From Thermodesulfovibrio sp. 3462-1 (GTDB lineage: Bacteria; Nitrospirota; Thermodesulfovibrionia; Thermodesulfovibrionales; Thermodesulfovibrionaceae): a DNA stretch of 64,000 nucleotides. A program made the position numbers and the translations under genes. Below are positions 1 to 10,411 of this stretch, piece after piece (the stretch's first letter is position 1; each line of letters starts with the position of its first letter). The stretch spans positions 1,032,501-1,096,500 of the forward strand of contig NZ_CP144374.1 of the NCBI RefSeq assembly GCF_040451425.1, read 5' to 3'. The notes beneath the pieces were generated by a model. It made no database searches. It was not told where the DNA came from and was given only the letters and a program-made list of their open reading frames with translations.

Positions 1-2
1 AA

Positions 3-227
3 GTTTTGTTAGAATGCGTAAAAGAAAAAGCAAAAACAATTATAGTTCATCCACTTTTTCTTTTCTCAGGAGGCCATGTAATATCAGAGATTCCAGAAAT
101 TATTGCAAAATTTAAAAAAAATTATCCTGATATTGAAATTAATGTTACAAAACCTCTGGGTCTTCATGAAAAACTCATTGAAATCATAAAGGAAAGAATT
201 GAGGAACTTAAACAATGCCTTTTATAA
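3..227 (+). CDS. cbiX: Sirohydrochlorin cobaltochelatase/CbiX family, C-terminal part (cut by window edge)
   Basis: The reading frame is open to the left edge, so this is the C-terminal end of a longer gene; the TTG at 6 is not a credible start. The sequence contains the CbiX/SirB-type strand HPLFLFSGGHV followed by EIPEIIAKF and a final helix. In this family that region lies near the metal-binding pocket, where a His of the HPxFLxxGGH stretch helps insert Co2+, Ni2+ or Fe2+ into sirohydrochlorin. It converges with the BioC-like gene and overlaps its end by 20 bp. Proximity to CobN and I/D chelatase genes fits tetrapyrrole metal insertion. The exact metal cannot be told from a fragment. Confidence 0.75.
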   Translation, partial: VLLECVKEKAKTIIVHPLFLFSGGHVISEIPEIIAKFKKNYPDIEINVTKPLGLHEKLIEIIKERIEELKQCLL

Positions 228-957
228 ATAGAACTTCATAGGTAGCGTAAACTCCGCTGTGATTACTAAAAAATCTTTTATAGGTATCACAAAAATTTTT
301 AAATGCATTTTTCCCTGAAAATTTTTTGCCTTCAGTATAGTTCGTTCCTGTAAGTTTATGAAAAATCAGTAAATCTCGAGGAGAATTATAAATTTCACGG
401 TAATTTTTTACTTCATAATTAAAAGAAAATCCTGTTTTTTTAATTAGCTCAAAATAAAACTCAACTTTTTTTAAAGGAAAAACCGAGCCAAAACCTGTGA
501 TTTCTGAAATCTCCTTTAATTCTTTCAAGGTATTTGAAGTAAAAATAGAAAAGTAAAATCTCCCACCTTTTTTTAAAATTTCTAAAATTTTTATAAGATT
601 TTGTTCAGGATCCTTAATCCAGTGAAGCGCTGAAGAGCTAACCATTAAATCAGCGATATTTTTTCTTAAAGGGATTTCTTCTCCGCTGGCATTGACAAAA
701 AAATGATTACCCTTTAAATTTGTTCTAAGTTTTTTAAGAAATTCAAAAGAAATATCAATGTGAATATAGTTTTTAAAAGAAATAGACTCACTTAAAGGAA
801 TACTCAAAAATCCTTTTCCACTACCAATTTCTACGATACAGTCATAATTTTTCTTTTCAATTTTTCTTAAAAGTTCAAAGGCAATCTTTTTCTGTAAAAT
901 TCCGATTTTTTCATAAGTATCAATAGCTTTGTTAAAATAAAATTTGACAGGCTTCAT
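208..957 (-). CDS. bioC: Malonyl-[acyl-carrier protein] O-methyltransferase-like SAM methyltransferase (BioC-like)
   Basis: Class I SAM-dependent methyltransferase of 249 aa. The N-terminus FNKAIDTYEK matches the BioC signature in which the substrate-free domain precedes motif I. Motif I is EIGSGKGF near residue 43, and ALHWI is the post-motif II segment usual in BioC. BioC methylates malonyl-ACP to start pimelate synthesis for biotin. It lies 20 bp downstream of the chelatase D gene and may be co-transcribed with that operon. A tetrapyrrole or metallophore methyltransferase is the alternative, given the neighbours, but the N-terminal motif favours BioC. No other bio genes are in the window. 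Confidence 0.65.
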   Translation of the reverse strand: MKPVKFYFNKAIDTYEKIGILQKKIAFELLRKIEKKNYDCIVEIGSGKGFLSIPLSESISFKNYIHIDISFEFLKKLRTNLKGNHFFVNASGEEIPLRKNIADLMVSSSALHWIKDPEQNLIKILEILKKGGRFYFSIFTSNTLKELKEISEITGFGSVFPLKKVEFYFELIKKTGFSFNYEVKNYREIYNSPRDLLIFHKLTGTNYTEGKKFSGKNAFKNFCDTYKRFFSNHSGVYATYEVLFIKGIV

Positions 958-976
958 TATTTAATTCTAACACAGC

Positions 977-2812
977 TTAAATTTTGAAGGTTTTTACGAT
1001 ACCTAAAAGACTTTCACTTTTAAGCTCTTCTATCAGAAAATACTTTGCCTGAAGCCATTCTGCAATTTTAACAGCAAAATCTATTTTCATAAATTTATTT
1101 TTCTTTTCAGTATCAATCACAATAAAGTCAACTGAAGTTAGATTGCTTAACATAAAACAAATGCTTCTGAGTTCATCAAAAACTGTTTTACCAGTCAAAG
1201 AAACATTTGCCTTTCCATCAGTAATAAGAAGAATTAAAAAACGACTCTCAGGCTCTTTAATTGCCATCCTTCGAATTAGTCTGTACGCTTCCATTAGGCC
1301 TGCTGAAAGAGGGGTTTTACCTCCTGTTGGAATTTCTCTAAGTCTTTTTAAAGCAAGTTCATGCGATGAAGTTGGTGGAAGAATTGTTTCTGCTCTGTCT
1401 TTTCTGAATAAAATCATTGAAACTTTATCTCTTTTTTGATAACAATCCATTAAAAGTGAAAGAATCGCTCCTTTTGTTTGTATCATCCTTTGCTCAACTC
1501 CCATAGAGCCAGAGCCATCAACAACAAATACTACAGTATGGCTCATTCTTTTTTCTTTTTCCTTGTATCTTAAATCCTCCTCTTTAATTATCAACAAATC
1601 CTTCATACCTCTAATTTTTTGAAACGCAGCAGCAGCCCTCACTGTTGCATCAATTGCAATATCATTTCTTTTATGAAGAAGACTTCTTACATATCTGCCT
1701 GCCCTGCCTTTTGTTTTTGTCTTTGTTCTTCTTCCAGTGGATTGCCTTAAAGTTCTGTCTTTTCTGAAGAAAAATTTTCTTATTTTATAACTTTCACCAA
1801 CAGGAAAAACATCTTCTTTTTCAGATGATGGAGTGTTTTGCGATTTCCCGTGTTCATGATCTTCATCTATTCGAGAAGGAGTCTGATTTTTATTTTTTTG
1901 TTCTTCATCATTTCTTTCTGAGCTTTGAGAATTGTCGAATTGGTGTTCAGGCTCATATTCTGGCTGTTGGTGTAAAAGTTTTTTTCTGTGATTTAAAACA
2001 AGTGGAGCTACTGTGATAACATGCTTTTTTTTAACAAAATTATCTCCAAAATAAGCTGCATAAGCCTTTGATGCATATAAAAGAAAAATGTCTGCTCTGT
2101 GAGACAAAACAGCTTCTTTTAAAACAACTTCAGAAATAAACTCTGTTATCTCATCTATTACTTTAATTTTTTTTATAAACTCTTTGCTTTTTATGATTTT
2201 TTCAATTAAAGAAATATCTTCTGCTATCTGGAGCTCCCTTGAAAAATTTAATCTTATTATTTCCTTTCTTTTTTCTTTGTCAATTATATTGTCCATGATA
2301 ACACACATACCAAATCTATCAAGAAAGTGAGAGGAAAAATCAGCTTCTTCAGGGTTCATTGTTGCAAGGATTTGAAAATTAGCAGACTCTCTCAATGTAA
2401 TTCCTTCTCTTTCAACTATATTTTCTCCTCTTGACTGAACTTCAAAGACAATTGAAAGCAAGTCATGAGGAAAAAGATTTATGTCTTCAATGATAAGAAA
2501 TCCTCCATCTGCCTTTGAAAGAAGACCTTTCTGAAACCTTCTTTCCCCGGTTTTAATGGTTTCCTCTATGTCAATTCCACCTAAAACAGCCTCTTCAGTA
2601 GAATTCATAGGTAATTCAATAAAGGGCATGTTTAAGGCTTTAACAATTTCTTTAAATGCTTTCAGCAAAGTTGATTTACCTGTGCCTTTTTTGCCAGCAA
2701 GCAAAACTCCACCACAGGCTGGCTCAATGAGATTCAACAAAAGAGCAAGTCTGGCATTTTCCTGTCCTACAAAATCTGAAAACTTTATTTTAAATTGTTT
2801 CAAGTATTGCAT
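977..2812 (-). CDS. Magnesium/cobalt-chelatase AAA+ subunit D-like protein with von Willebrand A domain
   Basis: 611 aa with the ChlD/BchD architecture. An N-terminal AAA+ module carries Walker [10 protein letters not shown] at 40-48. A low-complexity acidic and Gln-rich linker follows at about 285-340. The C-terminal VWA domain has the MIDAS motif DGSGS at 432-436. In the family, subunit D forms stacked hexameric rings with subunit I and drives metal insertion by the large H/CobN subunit. The start overlaps the end of the I gene by 23 bp, so translation is probably coupled. With CobN next door the complex is more likely a cobalt (or nickel) chelatase than a chlorophyll enzyme; this is inference. 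Confidence 0.88.
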   Translation of the reverse strand: MQYLKQFKIKFSDFVGQENARLALLLNLIEPACGGVLLAGKKGTGKSTLLKAFKEIVKALNMPFIELPMNSTEEAVLGGIDIEETIKTGERRFQKGLLSKADGGFLIIEDINLFPHDLLSIVFEVQSRGENIVEREGITLRESANFQILATMNPEEADFSSHFLDRFGMCVIMDNIIDKEKRKEIIRLNFSRELQIAEDISLIEKIIKSKEFIKKIKVIDEITEFISEVVLKEAVLSHRADIFLLYASKAYAAYFGDNFVKKKHVITVAPLVLNHRKKLLHQQPEYEPEHQFDNSQSSERNDEEQKNKNQTPSRIDEDHEHGKSQNTPSSEKEDVFPVGESYKIRKFFFRKDRTLRQSTGRRTKTKTKGRAGRYVRSLLHKRNDIAIDATVRAAAAFQKIRGMKDLLIIKEEDLRYKEKEKRMSHTVVFVVDGSGSMGVEQRMIQTKGAILSLLMDCYQKRDKVSMILFRKDRAETILPPTSSHELALKRLREIPTGGKTPLSAGLMEAYRLIRRMAIKEPESRFLILLITDGKANVSLTGKTVFDELRSICFMLSNLTSVDFIVIDTEKKNKFMKIDFAVKIAEWLQAKYFLIEELKSESLLGIVKTFKI

Positions 2813-3800
2813 TAAGCTTGTCTACTTCTTGAGATATATCTTCAAAGGGAAGTCTTTTAAGTCTATGTCTTAAGGTAAAAGGTGCAACTGCTTTAATATC
2901 TTCCTGGGTTATTCCATTCTTTCCATTAAACGCTGCAAAGGCTCTTGCAGCTTTAAGCATAACAATGTCTGCTCTGTGACCATCAAGATTAAGCTGACAA
3001 GTAATGTCAACTACAAAAGAAAGAGCACTGTCATCAATTTTAATGTTTTTAAGATTTTCTTTTGCCTTTATAATTTTTCTTACAAGAATTTGCTGTTCAG
3101 AATCCCATTTTTTGAAAAATTCTTCTGGATTATCGTCAAATTCTGCTTTTCTTTTAAGTACTTCAATTCTTAAGTTCTTATCTGTCAATGAATTGACCTG
3201 AACGCAAAGACCAAATCTATCAAGAAGCTGAGGTCTCAGTTCACCTTCTTCAGGATTCATTGTCCCTACAAGTATGAACTTTGCAGGATGAATAAAAGAG
3301 ATGCCTTCTCTTTCAACAGTATTTACTCCCATTGCAGCAGAGTCAAGTAAAAGATCTACAATGTGATCTTCAAGCAAATTTACTTCGTCAATATACAAAA
3401 AGTTTCTATTTGCCTCTGCAAGAATTCCTGGTTCAAAGCGTTTTTCACCCTTTTTAATTGCATACTCAATGTCAAGTGTGCCAACAACCCTGTCTTCTGT
3501 AACACCTAATGGAAGTTCAACAACACGCATCTTCTTTTTTTCAATTTCAATTGAGCCATTTTTGTTAAGTTTCTCAATGCAGTCACTGCAGAAAGGTCCT
3601 TCAGGTGCGCAGTTAAATCTGCAGCCTTTAACCACATCAATCTCAGGAAGCAAATCAGCAAGTGCTCTCACAGCTGTTGACTTTGCAGTGCCCTTTTCGC
3701 CCATAATAAGAACGCCACCTATGTTGGGATCAATCACATTTAAAATAAGAGCAAGCTTCATCTCATCCTGGTCAACAATTGCAGTAAATGGAAATATCAC
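2790..3800 (-). CDS. Magnesium/cobalt-chelatase AAA+ ATPase subunit I-like protein
   Basis: 336 aa, the normal length for ChlI/BchI. Walker A is GEKGTAKST at 34-42. A Cys-bearing insertion after it ([15 protein letters not shown]) is typical of ChlI-type subunits. The sensor stretch [20 protein letters not shown] is present. The protein would be the ATPase motor of a three-component chelatase with the D and CobN/H proteins encoded beside it. The gene overlaps the CobN C-terminal ORF by 4 bp (ATGA) and the D gene by 23 bp, marking one operon. The substrate metal is inferred from CobN rather than seen here. Confidence 0.9.
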   Translation of the reverse strand: MIFPFTAIVDQDEMKLALILNVIDPNIGGVLIMGEKGTAKSTAVRALADLLPEIDVVKGCRFNCAPEGPFCSDCIEKLNKNGSIEIEKKKMRVVELPLGVTEDRVVGTLDIEYAIKKGEKRFEPGILAEANRNFLYIDEVNLLEDHIVDLLLDSAAMGVNTVEREGISFIHPAKFILVGTMNPEEGELRPQLLDRFGLCVQVNSLTDKNLRIEVLKRKAEFDDNPEEFFKKWDSEQQILVRKIIKAKENLKNIKIDDSALSFVVDITCQLNLDGHRADIVMLKAARAFAAFNGKNGITQEDIKAVAPFTLRHRLKRLPFEDISQEVDKLNAILETI

Positions 3801-5269
3801 CCTATTACCTCCTTCATCTTTTTTTTCCAGTATTCAACCTCATCTGCTGTAACTACATCTATTGAACCACCCTGAAAGTTTCCTTTTGTGTCTGCCATCT
3901 TCTCCTCAATCCATCCTTCAATCTCAAGATAAATTGCTTTTAATGCCTCTTTCACATCCTCTGAAGGATCCCACAGTCCTCGTTCAGTTGCCTCAATTAA
4001 CCTTCTTGCAATCTCTTCCAATGCCCATGGATTGTGCTCTTCGAAAAATTTTTTGTTTTCTTCATTTATCAAAAATGTTCTTGCAATGTCATCAAAAATC
4101 CAATCATCAACCTCACGGGTTGTTGCCTCCCAACCGTAAACTCTTCCGATTCTTTTTGATATATCTCCGGCACCCTTGTATCCATGTCTTTTCATTCCTT
4201 CAATCCATTTTGGATTAAGCAGCTTTGTTCTTACAACTCTCCTTATCTCATCAGCAAGGTCTCTTACCTCAACATGGTCTGGATTGCGAGTATCTCCGTA
4301 ATAAGTTTTAACCTCTTTTCCACTTAAATGTCTTGCCGCAGCAGTCATTCCTCCATGAGTTCCAAAATAACAACAGCATCCAAAAAGGTCATACTCATCT
4401 GAAACGACTTTATTGTAAGTTACATCAATTGTTTTTAAAACATTAGCAAGCTCTTTATGTTTAGATTCGCCCCATATTCCCTTTCCATAGGCATAACCAT
4501 TCCAGTAAAGAAAAACTTCTGCTAAATCTTTCTCTTCTTTCCATGCAGAAGCATATACAGCAAGTTGAGTTCCTGCCTGATATGTGCCTGGCATTGAGCA
4601 GAAAATCCTCAGTGTTGCTGAACGCAGGTCTGCCCCATTCTGAGAAAGCTGCTCCAGTGTATGTTTTCTTACAAAATTCATATCATCAGGTTCATCAAGA
4701 GAGGCAACTGCCTGCACTGCCTCATCTATAAGCTCAATACACATTGGAAAGTTATCCCTTGTTATTCCAGAAACTCTTATTGTTACATCAATACGTGGTC
4801 TTCCAAGTTCACTTAAAGGGATTATCTCAATCCCTTTTATTCTTCCATTTGAAAGCCACACTGGTTTTACACCGAGAAGATACATTATCTGTCCCATTCC
4901 TTCTCCATCTGCCCACATTATGTCTGTGCACTGCCAGTAAATACCTACATTCTCAGGGTATCTACCTTCTTCATCAAGATGTTTTTTAATAAGTTTTTGA
5001 GCAAGCCTTTTACCAATCTCATAGGCAGAACGAGTTGGAACTCTGTGAGGGTCAAGGCTATAAAAGTTTCTTCCTGTTGGCAAAACATCATCTCTTCCAC
5101 GGGTTATCAATCCAGAAGGACCAGAAGGAATATATCCACCAGAAAAACCATGAAGGAGAGATTCAATCTCTTTTGATTGCTCAATTTTTCTATTAAGTTC
5201 CAATATTTTCTCTTTAATTGCCCTCCATTCAGGCTTATCCCACTCTATTTTTTTAAGGACTTCCATCAT
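3797..5269 (-). CDS. cobN: Cobaltochelatase CobN/BchH family, C-terminal half as a separate ORF
   Basis: 490 aa matching the C-terminal third of CobN/BchH, including [28 protein letters not shown] and [13 protein letters not shown], through to the usual C-terminus ([16 protein letters not shown]). The large chelatase subunit binds the corrin or porphyrin macrocycle and inserts the metal. CobN is normally one chain of about 1200-1300 aa; here 793 + 490 aa add up to that. The break is a tidy ATGA overlap with the upstream ORF, and a strong ribosome site (AAGGAGG) lies just before this start. That favours two polypeptides over a sequencing frameshift. It sits upstream of the I and D ATPase genes. 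Confidence 0.85.
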   Translation of the reverse strand: MMEVLKKIEWDKPEWRAIKEKILELNRKIEQSKEIESLLHGFSGGYIPSGPSGLITRGRDDVLPTGRNFYSLDPHRVPTRSAYEIGKRLAQKLIKKHLDEEGRYPENVGIYWQCTDIMWADGEGMGQIMYLLGVKPVWLSNGRIKGIEIIPLSELGRPRIDVTIRVSGITRDNFPMCIELIDEAVQAVASLDEPDDMNFVRKHTLEQLSQNGADLRSATLRIFCSMPGTYQAGTQLAVYASAWKEEKDLAEVFLYWNGYAYGKGIWGESKHKELANVLKTIDVTYNKVVSDEYDLFGCCCYFGTHGGMTAAARHLSGKEVKTYYGDTRNPDHVEVRDLADEIRRVVRTKLLNPKWIEGMKRHGYKGAGDISKRIGRVYGWEATTREVDDWIFDDIARTFLINEENKKFFEEHNPWALEEIARRLIEATERGLWDPSEDVKEALKAIYLEIEGWIEEKMADTKGNFQGGSIDVVTADEVEYWKKKMKEVIG

Positions 5270-7647
5270 GTTACCTCCTTCAATACTTCTTTTACAACTT
5301 CTTTACTTATCCTATCTATCTCTTCAATTATTGCACCGTATGATTTTCCTGTAAAAGAATCAATTTTTTCCTGCTGTGATAAAAGTTCATCAAACTCGTA
5401 ACCAAGCAGTCTTGCTATCTCTTTTCTCAAAGAGTGTTTTTCTCCTGAATCATATCTTAAAATGGAATAAATGAAATCAACCCTTCTTTGTCCTTCTGGT
5501 ATTTCACCAAATATGTGCATTCCATCCTGAATTTGAGTGTTTCTTATAAGTGATAGCCTGCCATGAGCCTCTTCAACTATTTTTTCAAAAGGTATTTGAT
5601 GAAGTTCTTCATGGGTGAGAGTTGAAAGCTGAACTTTTTTGCCATTGTAAAAAATCTTTATTTCATGATCAAGTTTAGTTTTTTTTATCTCAGCAATTAT
5701 CAAATGTTCAAGAGCATGTTTTCTTGCAGGCTCTTTCTTTGCATCCTCATACTCACCAAGAAGTCTTTCAAGCTCTGAAAGCTCGCTGTACAGCCCGCCT
5801 TCAGTAAGCACAGTCTGCATATGATCAACAAGCACTGCATAGCTACGCCTTTTTGCAATGGTTCCCTCAGGAGGATTATCAGCATTGTAAATATAAAGAT
5901 GAGGCAGTGTATCTATGGCAATATCAGGAAAACACGCATTTGAAAGCCCCGCTCCTTTACCAGGCAAAAATTCAAGATTTCCATGAGTTCCCACATGAAC
6001 TATCGCATGAGCCTTAAATTCACGGCTGAGCCACTTATATGTTGCAATATACTGATGAGGTGGTGGCACATCTGGGTCATGAAGTATTTTACACACCTGT
6101 CCATCACATCTTGCACCAGCACAGCCACGCTTTGGCTGCACACATACAATAACATTTCCATATTGCAAACCTGTAATTACAATTTTATTTTTATAAACCA
6201 TTGCTGGTGGGATACCATTTTTATGTTCACCTGGAGGCTGTCCCCATGCATCAATCATTCTGAGCCTCGTTTTTTCAGGTAGTTCATTAAACCACTCTAA
6301 ATACTTTTCTTTATCTACAAAGGCAATTGCTCCACCTTTTTCAACAATTTCTTCAATAGTTGTCCACCTGAACTCTGATATTGCCTTTTTATTCATTATT
6401 TCATCAATAAGTGCTTTACCACTGTCAGGCGGTTCAACATCATAACCAGCCTGTTTCATTTTTTTCATGATTCTTACAACACTTTCAAGGCTGTCAAGAT
6501 GAGCTGCTCCTCCAACAGTTGCTTCCACAGATGCACATGGATTGTTATGAAGAACAAAAACAATACGCCTTTGCTCAGGAGGTGTTTTCCTAAGTTCAAT
6601 CCATCTTTCAACCCTGTTTACAAGTTTTTTAACACGCTCTGCAATTGGCATCTTTCTTCTTTCATCCTGAGAACCTTCAACCTGAGCAGAAATTATTAAT
6701 GGCTCAATTACTCCCTCAAACTCAGGCAAAGCAATTGACCAGCCTATGTCAAGATTAAGCTCTCCTTTTTCCCATTCTTCAATTGTTTTATAGTAAGATG
6801 AAATGGGCGATATCACAGGTACATCAAGTTTTTTCAAAATCTCAACTCCATCAGATGCAACATTAGTGTTGTCCATTCTTTTTTCTCGGCTTGTTCCAAG
6901 AAAAAATGATATAAGCTTTATCATTGCATCAATTCTTGGCTTTCCTTCTTTATCAATAAACCATTCAAGGACCACCTCTCCGCTTCCCTTTGTTCCAAGT
7001 GCTTCATCCTTAACTGAATAAGCAAAAGCAGGAATTACATTAAATCCCCTTGCTTCAAGCTCTTTAATAAGCAAATCTTCTACATCTGTATTACCATTTA
7101 TCCAATAATGCCTTGAAAAGAGAATACCAACAGTAGGAGCATTCTTCCTTTCATACCATTGCATATATTCATCAATGCTGGTAAAAATCTTTTCAGCATC
7201 TGGATGATAAAGTCCTTCCCATGGAATCTGCTCTGGCTCCTCATATGAAATATCAAATCCAGCAAGCTTATTTGCTAAAAATAAAAACATATTCTTTATA
7301 TTTTTTTCGCCATTTATAACAAGATACTGATAGGCTTTACTTAATAGCTCAGGCTTTACATTTGAAAGCATCCAATATGAAGGATCATGACCAAGACAGA
7401 CAATTTTAGCTTTCATGCTACTTTCTTTCAGCTTTTTTTCAATCTCCTCCCATACAGACTCGTTTGAACGATAGAAAAAAAGGATATCCGCATCTTCCAT
7501 TTCTTTTAAAACACTGTTAAGTCTTTCAGGTTCATTTTCAACTACTCTTGCAGAGTAAACTTTGAGTGAGAACTCATTAATATTTTTTGATGCTTTAAGA
7601 AGCATATTATAGTAACTTTGCCATACAACTGCTAAAATTTTTAACAT
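5266..7647 (-). CDS. cobN: Cobaltochelatase CobN/BchH family, N-terminal part as a separate ORF
   Basis: 793 aa covering the N-terminal and middle domains of CobN/BchH. Landmarks are VGILFSRHYWINGN, the family block VFVLHNNPCASVEATVGGAA, the Cys-rich QPKRGCAGARCDGQVC, and HVGTHGNLEFLPGKGAGLS, which is among the most conserved stretches of the family. The remaining C-terminal third is the next ORF, translated by an ATGA overlap. It lies 10 bp downstream of an ABC-transporter ATPase gene in the same operon as a TonB receptor, which suggests that uptake and metal insertion are co-regulated. Cobalt is favoured on CobN grounds; nickel or another metal is not excluded. Confidence 0.88.
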   Translation of the reverse strand: MLKILAVVWQSYYNMLLKASKNINEFSLKVYSARVVENEPERLNSVLKEMEDADILFFYRSNESVWEEIEKKLKESSMKAKIVCLGHDPSYWMLSNVKPELLSKAYQYLVINGEKNIKNMFLFLANKLAGFDISYEEPEQIPWEGLYHPDAEKIFTSIDEYMQWYERKNAPTVGILFSRHYWINGNTDVEDLLIKELEARGFNVIPAFAYSVKDEALGTKGSGEVVLEWFIDKEGKPRIDAMIKLISFFLGTSREKRMDNTNVASDGVEILKKLDVPVISPISSYYKTIEEWEKGELNLDIGWSIALPEFEGVIEPLIISAQVEGSQDERRKMPIAERVKKLVNRVERWIELRKTPPEQRRIVFVLHNNPCASVEATVGGAAHLDSLESVVRIMKKMKQAGYDVEPPDSGKALIDEIMNKKAISEFRWTTIEEIVEKGGAIAFVDKEKYLEWFNELPEKTRLRMIDAWGQPPGEHKNGIPPAMVYKNKIVITGLQYGNVIVCVQPKRGCAGARCDGQVCKILHDPDVPPPHQYIATYKWLSREFKAHAIVHVGTHGNLEFLPGKGAGLSNACFPDIAIDTLPHLYIYNADNPPEGTIAKRRSYAVLVDHMQTVLTEGGLYSELSELERLLGEYEDAKKEPARKHALEHLIIAEIKKTKLDHEIKIFYNGKKVQLSTLTHEELHQIPFEKIVEEAHGRLSLIRNTQIQDGMHIFGEIPEGQRRVDFIYSILRYDSGEKHSLRKEIARLLGYEFDELLSQQEKIDSFTGKSYGAIIEEIDRISKEVVKEVLKEVT

Positions 7648-7657
7648 AAAAAGCCTC

Positions 7658-8431
7658 CTAAATTATCGGACAGATTATGCTATGGCCATCAATAAAGCTT
7701 CTTTTCACATCCACACCATAAACCCTTTTTATCAAATCTTCAGTAATAATCTCACCTGGAGCACCCTCTGAAATTATACTGCCAGAGTTAATTACAACCA
7801 CCTTGTCTGAAAAAAGTAATGACAAATTAGGATCATGAAGTGTCATAATTATCGTAAGAGCTCTTTGAATGGCTATTTCCTTAATTTTCTTAAGCACATT
7901 TATCTGATTTTTAAAATCAAGATGACTTGTTGGCTCATCAAGAAGCATAACTGGTGAGCCCTGTGCAATTGCCCTTGCAATAAGTGTAAGCTGACGCTCC
8001 CCTCCACTTATTTTTGTGTAAGGAGTATCTTTTAACCTTCCAATTCCTACTATTTCCAATGCCTCTTCTGCTTTTTCATAATCCCTTTTACCAGGAGATG
8101 AAAAAACGCCAACATAGCTTGCTCTTCCCATCAAAACAACATCAAAAACAGAGTATGGGAAAGGTGGTTCATGCTCCTGTGGAACAACAGAAAAAAAACG
8201 AGCCCTCTTTCTGAATGAAAGCCTTTCAACAGAAGCTCCATCTACTTTGACTTCTCCTCTGTAATACTTCCACAGTCCTAAAATACATTTAAAAAGTGTA
8301 GTTTTTCCAGATCCATTTGGTCCAAGAATCGTGGTTATAAAGCCTCTGTTTGCAGTAAAACTCACACCTTTTATTACATCACTACTACTACCTTTATGTC
8401 TGAAAAATAATTCTTTAATCTCTACCATCAC
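7658..8431 (-). CDS. ABC transporter ATP-binding protein, FecE/BtuD type
   Basis: 257 aa cytoplasmic ATPase of a metal-chelate/vitamin B12 type importer. Walker A GPNGSGKTT is near residue 37, the Q-loop lies around VVPQEHEPPF, the ABC signature is ISGGERQL, and Walker B is MLLDEPTSHLD. It overlaps the permease gene by 4 bp. With the FecCD-type permease, the periplasmic binding protein and the TonB receptor upstream it forms a complete Gram-negative uptake route. The cargo could be iron-siderophore, heme, corrinoid or a nickel/cobalt chelate; the downstream CobN genes favour the last two. Confidence 0.92.
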   Translation of the reverse strand: MMVEIKELFFRHKGSSSDVIKGVSFTANRGFITTILGPNGSGKTTLFKCILGLWKYYRGEVKVDGASVERLSFRKRARFFSVVPQEHEPPFPYSVFDVVLMGRASYVGVFSSPGKRDYEKAEEALEIVGIGRLKDTPYTKISGGERQLTLIARAIAQGSPVMLLDEPTSHLDFKNQINVLKKIKEIAIQRALTIIMTLHDPNLSLLFSDKVVVINSGSIISEGAPGEIITEDLIKRVYGVDVKRSFIDGHSIICPII

Positions 8432-9429
8432 TTACCCCATGCTTCTTTACCACCTTTTTTCATTAAATATACAAAGAATGGAGCACCTGTAAGAGCTGTG
8501 ATTATTCCTACAGGGATGTCAAAGCTTGTAAGTGTACGAGACACAGTATCTGCAGCAATCATAAAAGATGCTCCTGCTGTAAGGCTTAGTGGCAGAAGTG
8601 TTTTATGATCAGGTCCTGTAAGCATTCTTACAAGGTGTGGAACCATGAGCCCTACCCATCCAATAATTCCGCAGAGAGATGTGGCAACTGCTACTGAAAG
8701 TGTTGAAAATCCTATGAAAAGAAGTCTGTCCCTTGAAATATTTACTCCTAAGGCTTTGGCTTCCTCCTCTACCATGCTCATAACATTAAGCCTCCATCTC
8801 ATGAGAAATATTGGAAAAATTCCAGCAAGCACCCCTAATCCAGCAATTCTTACTGCCTTCCAGTCAGCAAGACAAAAGCTTCCCATTAGCCAGTAAACAA
8901 TGCTCTGAAGCTTATGAGGATCAACAATAAACTTCACAATTGAAACCATTGCTGTAAAAAAAGCTGAAACAATAACACCTGATAGAATCAACGGAAGACG
9001 GCTTACTTCACCCTGTGTTCTTGCAACTGTATAAGCAATAATTACTGCAGTAACAGCAAAAACAAAAGCCATAAACTGAATTGGAAGGTAACTTAAAAAT
9101 CCAATTGTTATAGCACATCCAAAGGCTGCACCTGCTGAAATTCCCAAGATAAAAGGGTCAACAAGGGGATTACGAAATATACCTTGAAGTGTTACACCCG
9201 CGCCTGAAAGTGTGGCTCCTACAAGACCAGCTAATATAATTCTTGGAAGTCTTATATCTAATATAATTGCTTTTTCTGGAATCTCTCCGATATCAAATAT
9301 ATGCACAGTCTCGTTTAATAAAATTTTTAAAACCATCAAAGGACTAATTCCATAAGCACCAAGAAAGAGGGCTATCCATCCTACAAAGACTGGAGAAATT
9401 AAAATTATCAATGCCTTAATAACCTTCAT
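8428..9429 (-). CDS. ABC transporter permease, FecCD/BtuC family
   Basis: 333 aa with about ten hydrophobic segments, the normal size for FecCD/BtuC permeases. Family blocks are visible: RLPRIILAGLVGATLSGAGV near the N-terminus, NPLVDPFILGISAGAAFG after it, and the coupling-helix region GIIGWVGLMVPHLVR. It forms the inner-membrane channel driven by the adjacent ATPase. The start overlaps the binding-protein gene by 14 bp, so the two are translationally coupled. Substrate class is the same open question as for the rest of the transporter. Confidence 0.92.
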   Translation of the reverse strand: MKVIKALIILISPVFVGWIALFLGAYGISPLMVLKILLNETVHIFDIGEIPEKAIILDIRLPRIILAGLVGATLSGAGVTLQGIFRNPLVDPFILGISAGAAFGCAITIGFLSYLPIQFMAFVFAVTAVIIAYTVARTQGEVSRLPLILSGVIVSAFFTAMVSIVKFIVDPHKLQSIVYWLMGSFCLADWKAVRIAGLGVLAGIFPIFLMRWRLNVMSMVEEEAKALGVNISRDRLLFIGFSTLSVAVATSLCGIIGWVGLMVPHLVRMLTGPDHKTLLPLSLTAGASFMIAADTVSRTLTSFDIPVGIITALTGAPFFVYLMKKGGKEAWGK

Positions 9430-10411
9430 ATTGTCTCACTTTATAATAAGATATTCCGAATACTTTTCTGTAGAAGTTATCAGCCAGCTTTTCAAAATTA
9501 ATGTCTTTGAATGCTTCTGGATAAAGCTTTATTGCCATATAAAGAGCTATTGGTGCAAGTCTTGGAGACCATGTTGACCATTTAGGAAGCTTGTAAACTT
9601 TATGCTCTTTTACTGCCTTCACGAATCTCCATTGAGAGTTATTGTATAGCCATGATTCATTGTATCCTGCCCCACCCCATATAAAAATCACATCAGGATT
9701 CCACTGAATTATCTTTTCAATAGATATATCCATGTTTCTCTGATTTATTGATTTAGCAGAATTTAGTCCTCCTGCAATCTCAATAACATCGTTTGTAACA
9801 CCAACTGCACCTGAAACAGTTGTTGGCTTTCCTCCAAGATGTATTGCTTTTTTCCTTTTATCAATAGGGATTTTTGATACCCTGCTCTTAATAAGCTTAA
9901 AAATTTTCTCCATCTCAGCAATAACTTCCTCTGCTCTGTTTTCTTTACCAAAAAGTTTTCCATGCATTCTTATTACCTGATAAAGCTCTCTGAGACTGTC
10001 AGGATATATTCCAATTACATTGATGCCCTTTTGCTCAAGAAAAGTTATTGTATTTGGATTGTATGTCCATGTAATCACGATATCTGGATTAAGTTTTAAA
10101 ATTGCTTCTACATTGATATCAGTGCCTGCACCAGTAGTTGGCTTTTTAAATTGAGGATTTGTTTTAACTATTGCTTTATAAAGATCACAGTTTTCCTCTG
10201 CCCAACGGGACACACCTGCAACCTGACTCCAAATATTCAATGCTGGAATAAGTTCGTAGGATATTACAATAACAGCCCTTTTTACAGGTATGTTAACTGT
10301 AACAGTTCTTCCAAGCTTGTCAGTTATAGTATAGGTAGAGGCATAAGCTGCCCCTACCCATGCTAATGTAACTAAAGTAGCTAAAACTTTAATGTAAGTT
10401 CTGTAAACCAT
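9416..10411 (-). CDS. Periplasmic binding protein of a metal-chelate/corrinoid ABC importer
   Basis: 331 aa. A Sec signal peptide covers about residues 1-24 and ends AAYA-S. The mature start TYTITDKLGRTVTVNIPVKR is the classic beginning of class III (FepB/BtuF/IsdE) binding proteins, followed by NPDIVITW and the long backbone helix. It would deliver substrate from the TonB receptor to the FecCD/FecE permease. The gene overlaps the 3' end of the receptor gene by 31 bp. There is no lipobox, so it is predicted to be soluble. The ligand is not predictable from sequence alone. Confidence 0.9.
   Translation of the reverse strand: MVYRTYIKVLATLVTLAWVGAAYASTYTITDKLGRTVTVNIPVKRAVIVISYELIPALNIWSQVAGVSRWAEENCDLYKAIVKTNPQFKKPTTGAGTDINVEAILKLNPDIVITWTYNPNTITFLEQKGINVIGIYPDSLRELYQVIRMHGKLFGKENRAEEVIAEMEKIFKLIKSRVSKIPIDKRKKAIHLGGKPTTVSGAVGVTNDVIEIAGGLNSAKSINQRNMDISIEKIIQWNPDVIFIWGGAGYNESWLYNNSQWRFVKAVKEHKVYKLPKWSTWSPRLAPIALYMAIKLYPEAFKDINFEKLADNFYRKVFGISYYKVRQYEGY

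Noticed and set aside
3862-5176. Plus-strand ORFs opposite the cobN C-terminal part
   Set aside because: Antisense shadows with Ser/Leu/His-rich translations and no starts supported by ribosome sites.
5266-5269. Sequencing frameshift or programmed frameshift in cobN
   Set aside because: The second ORF has its own strong ribosome site and ATG at the overlap, so re-initiation explains the split better, though relatives should be checked.
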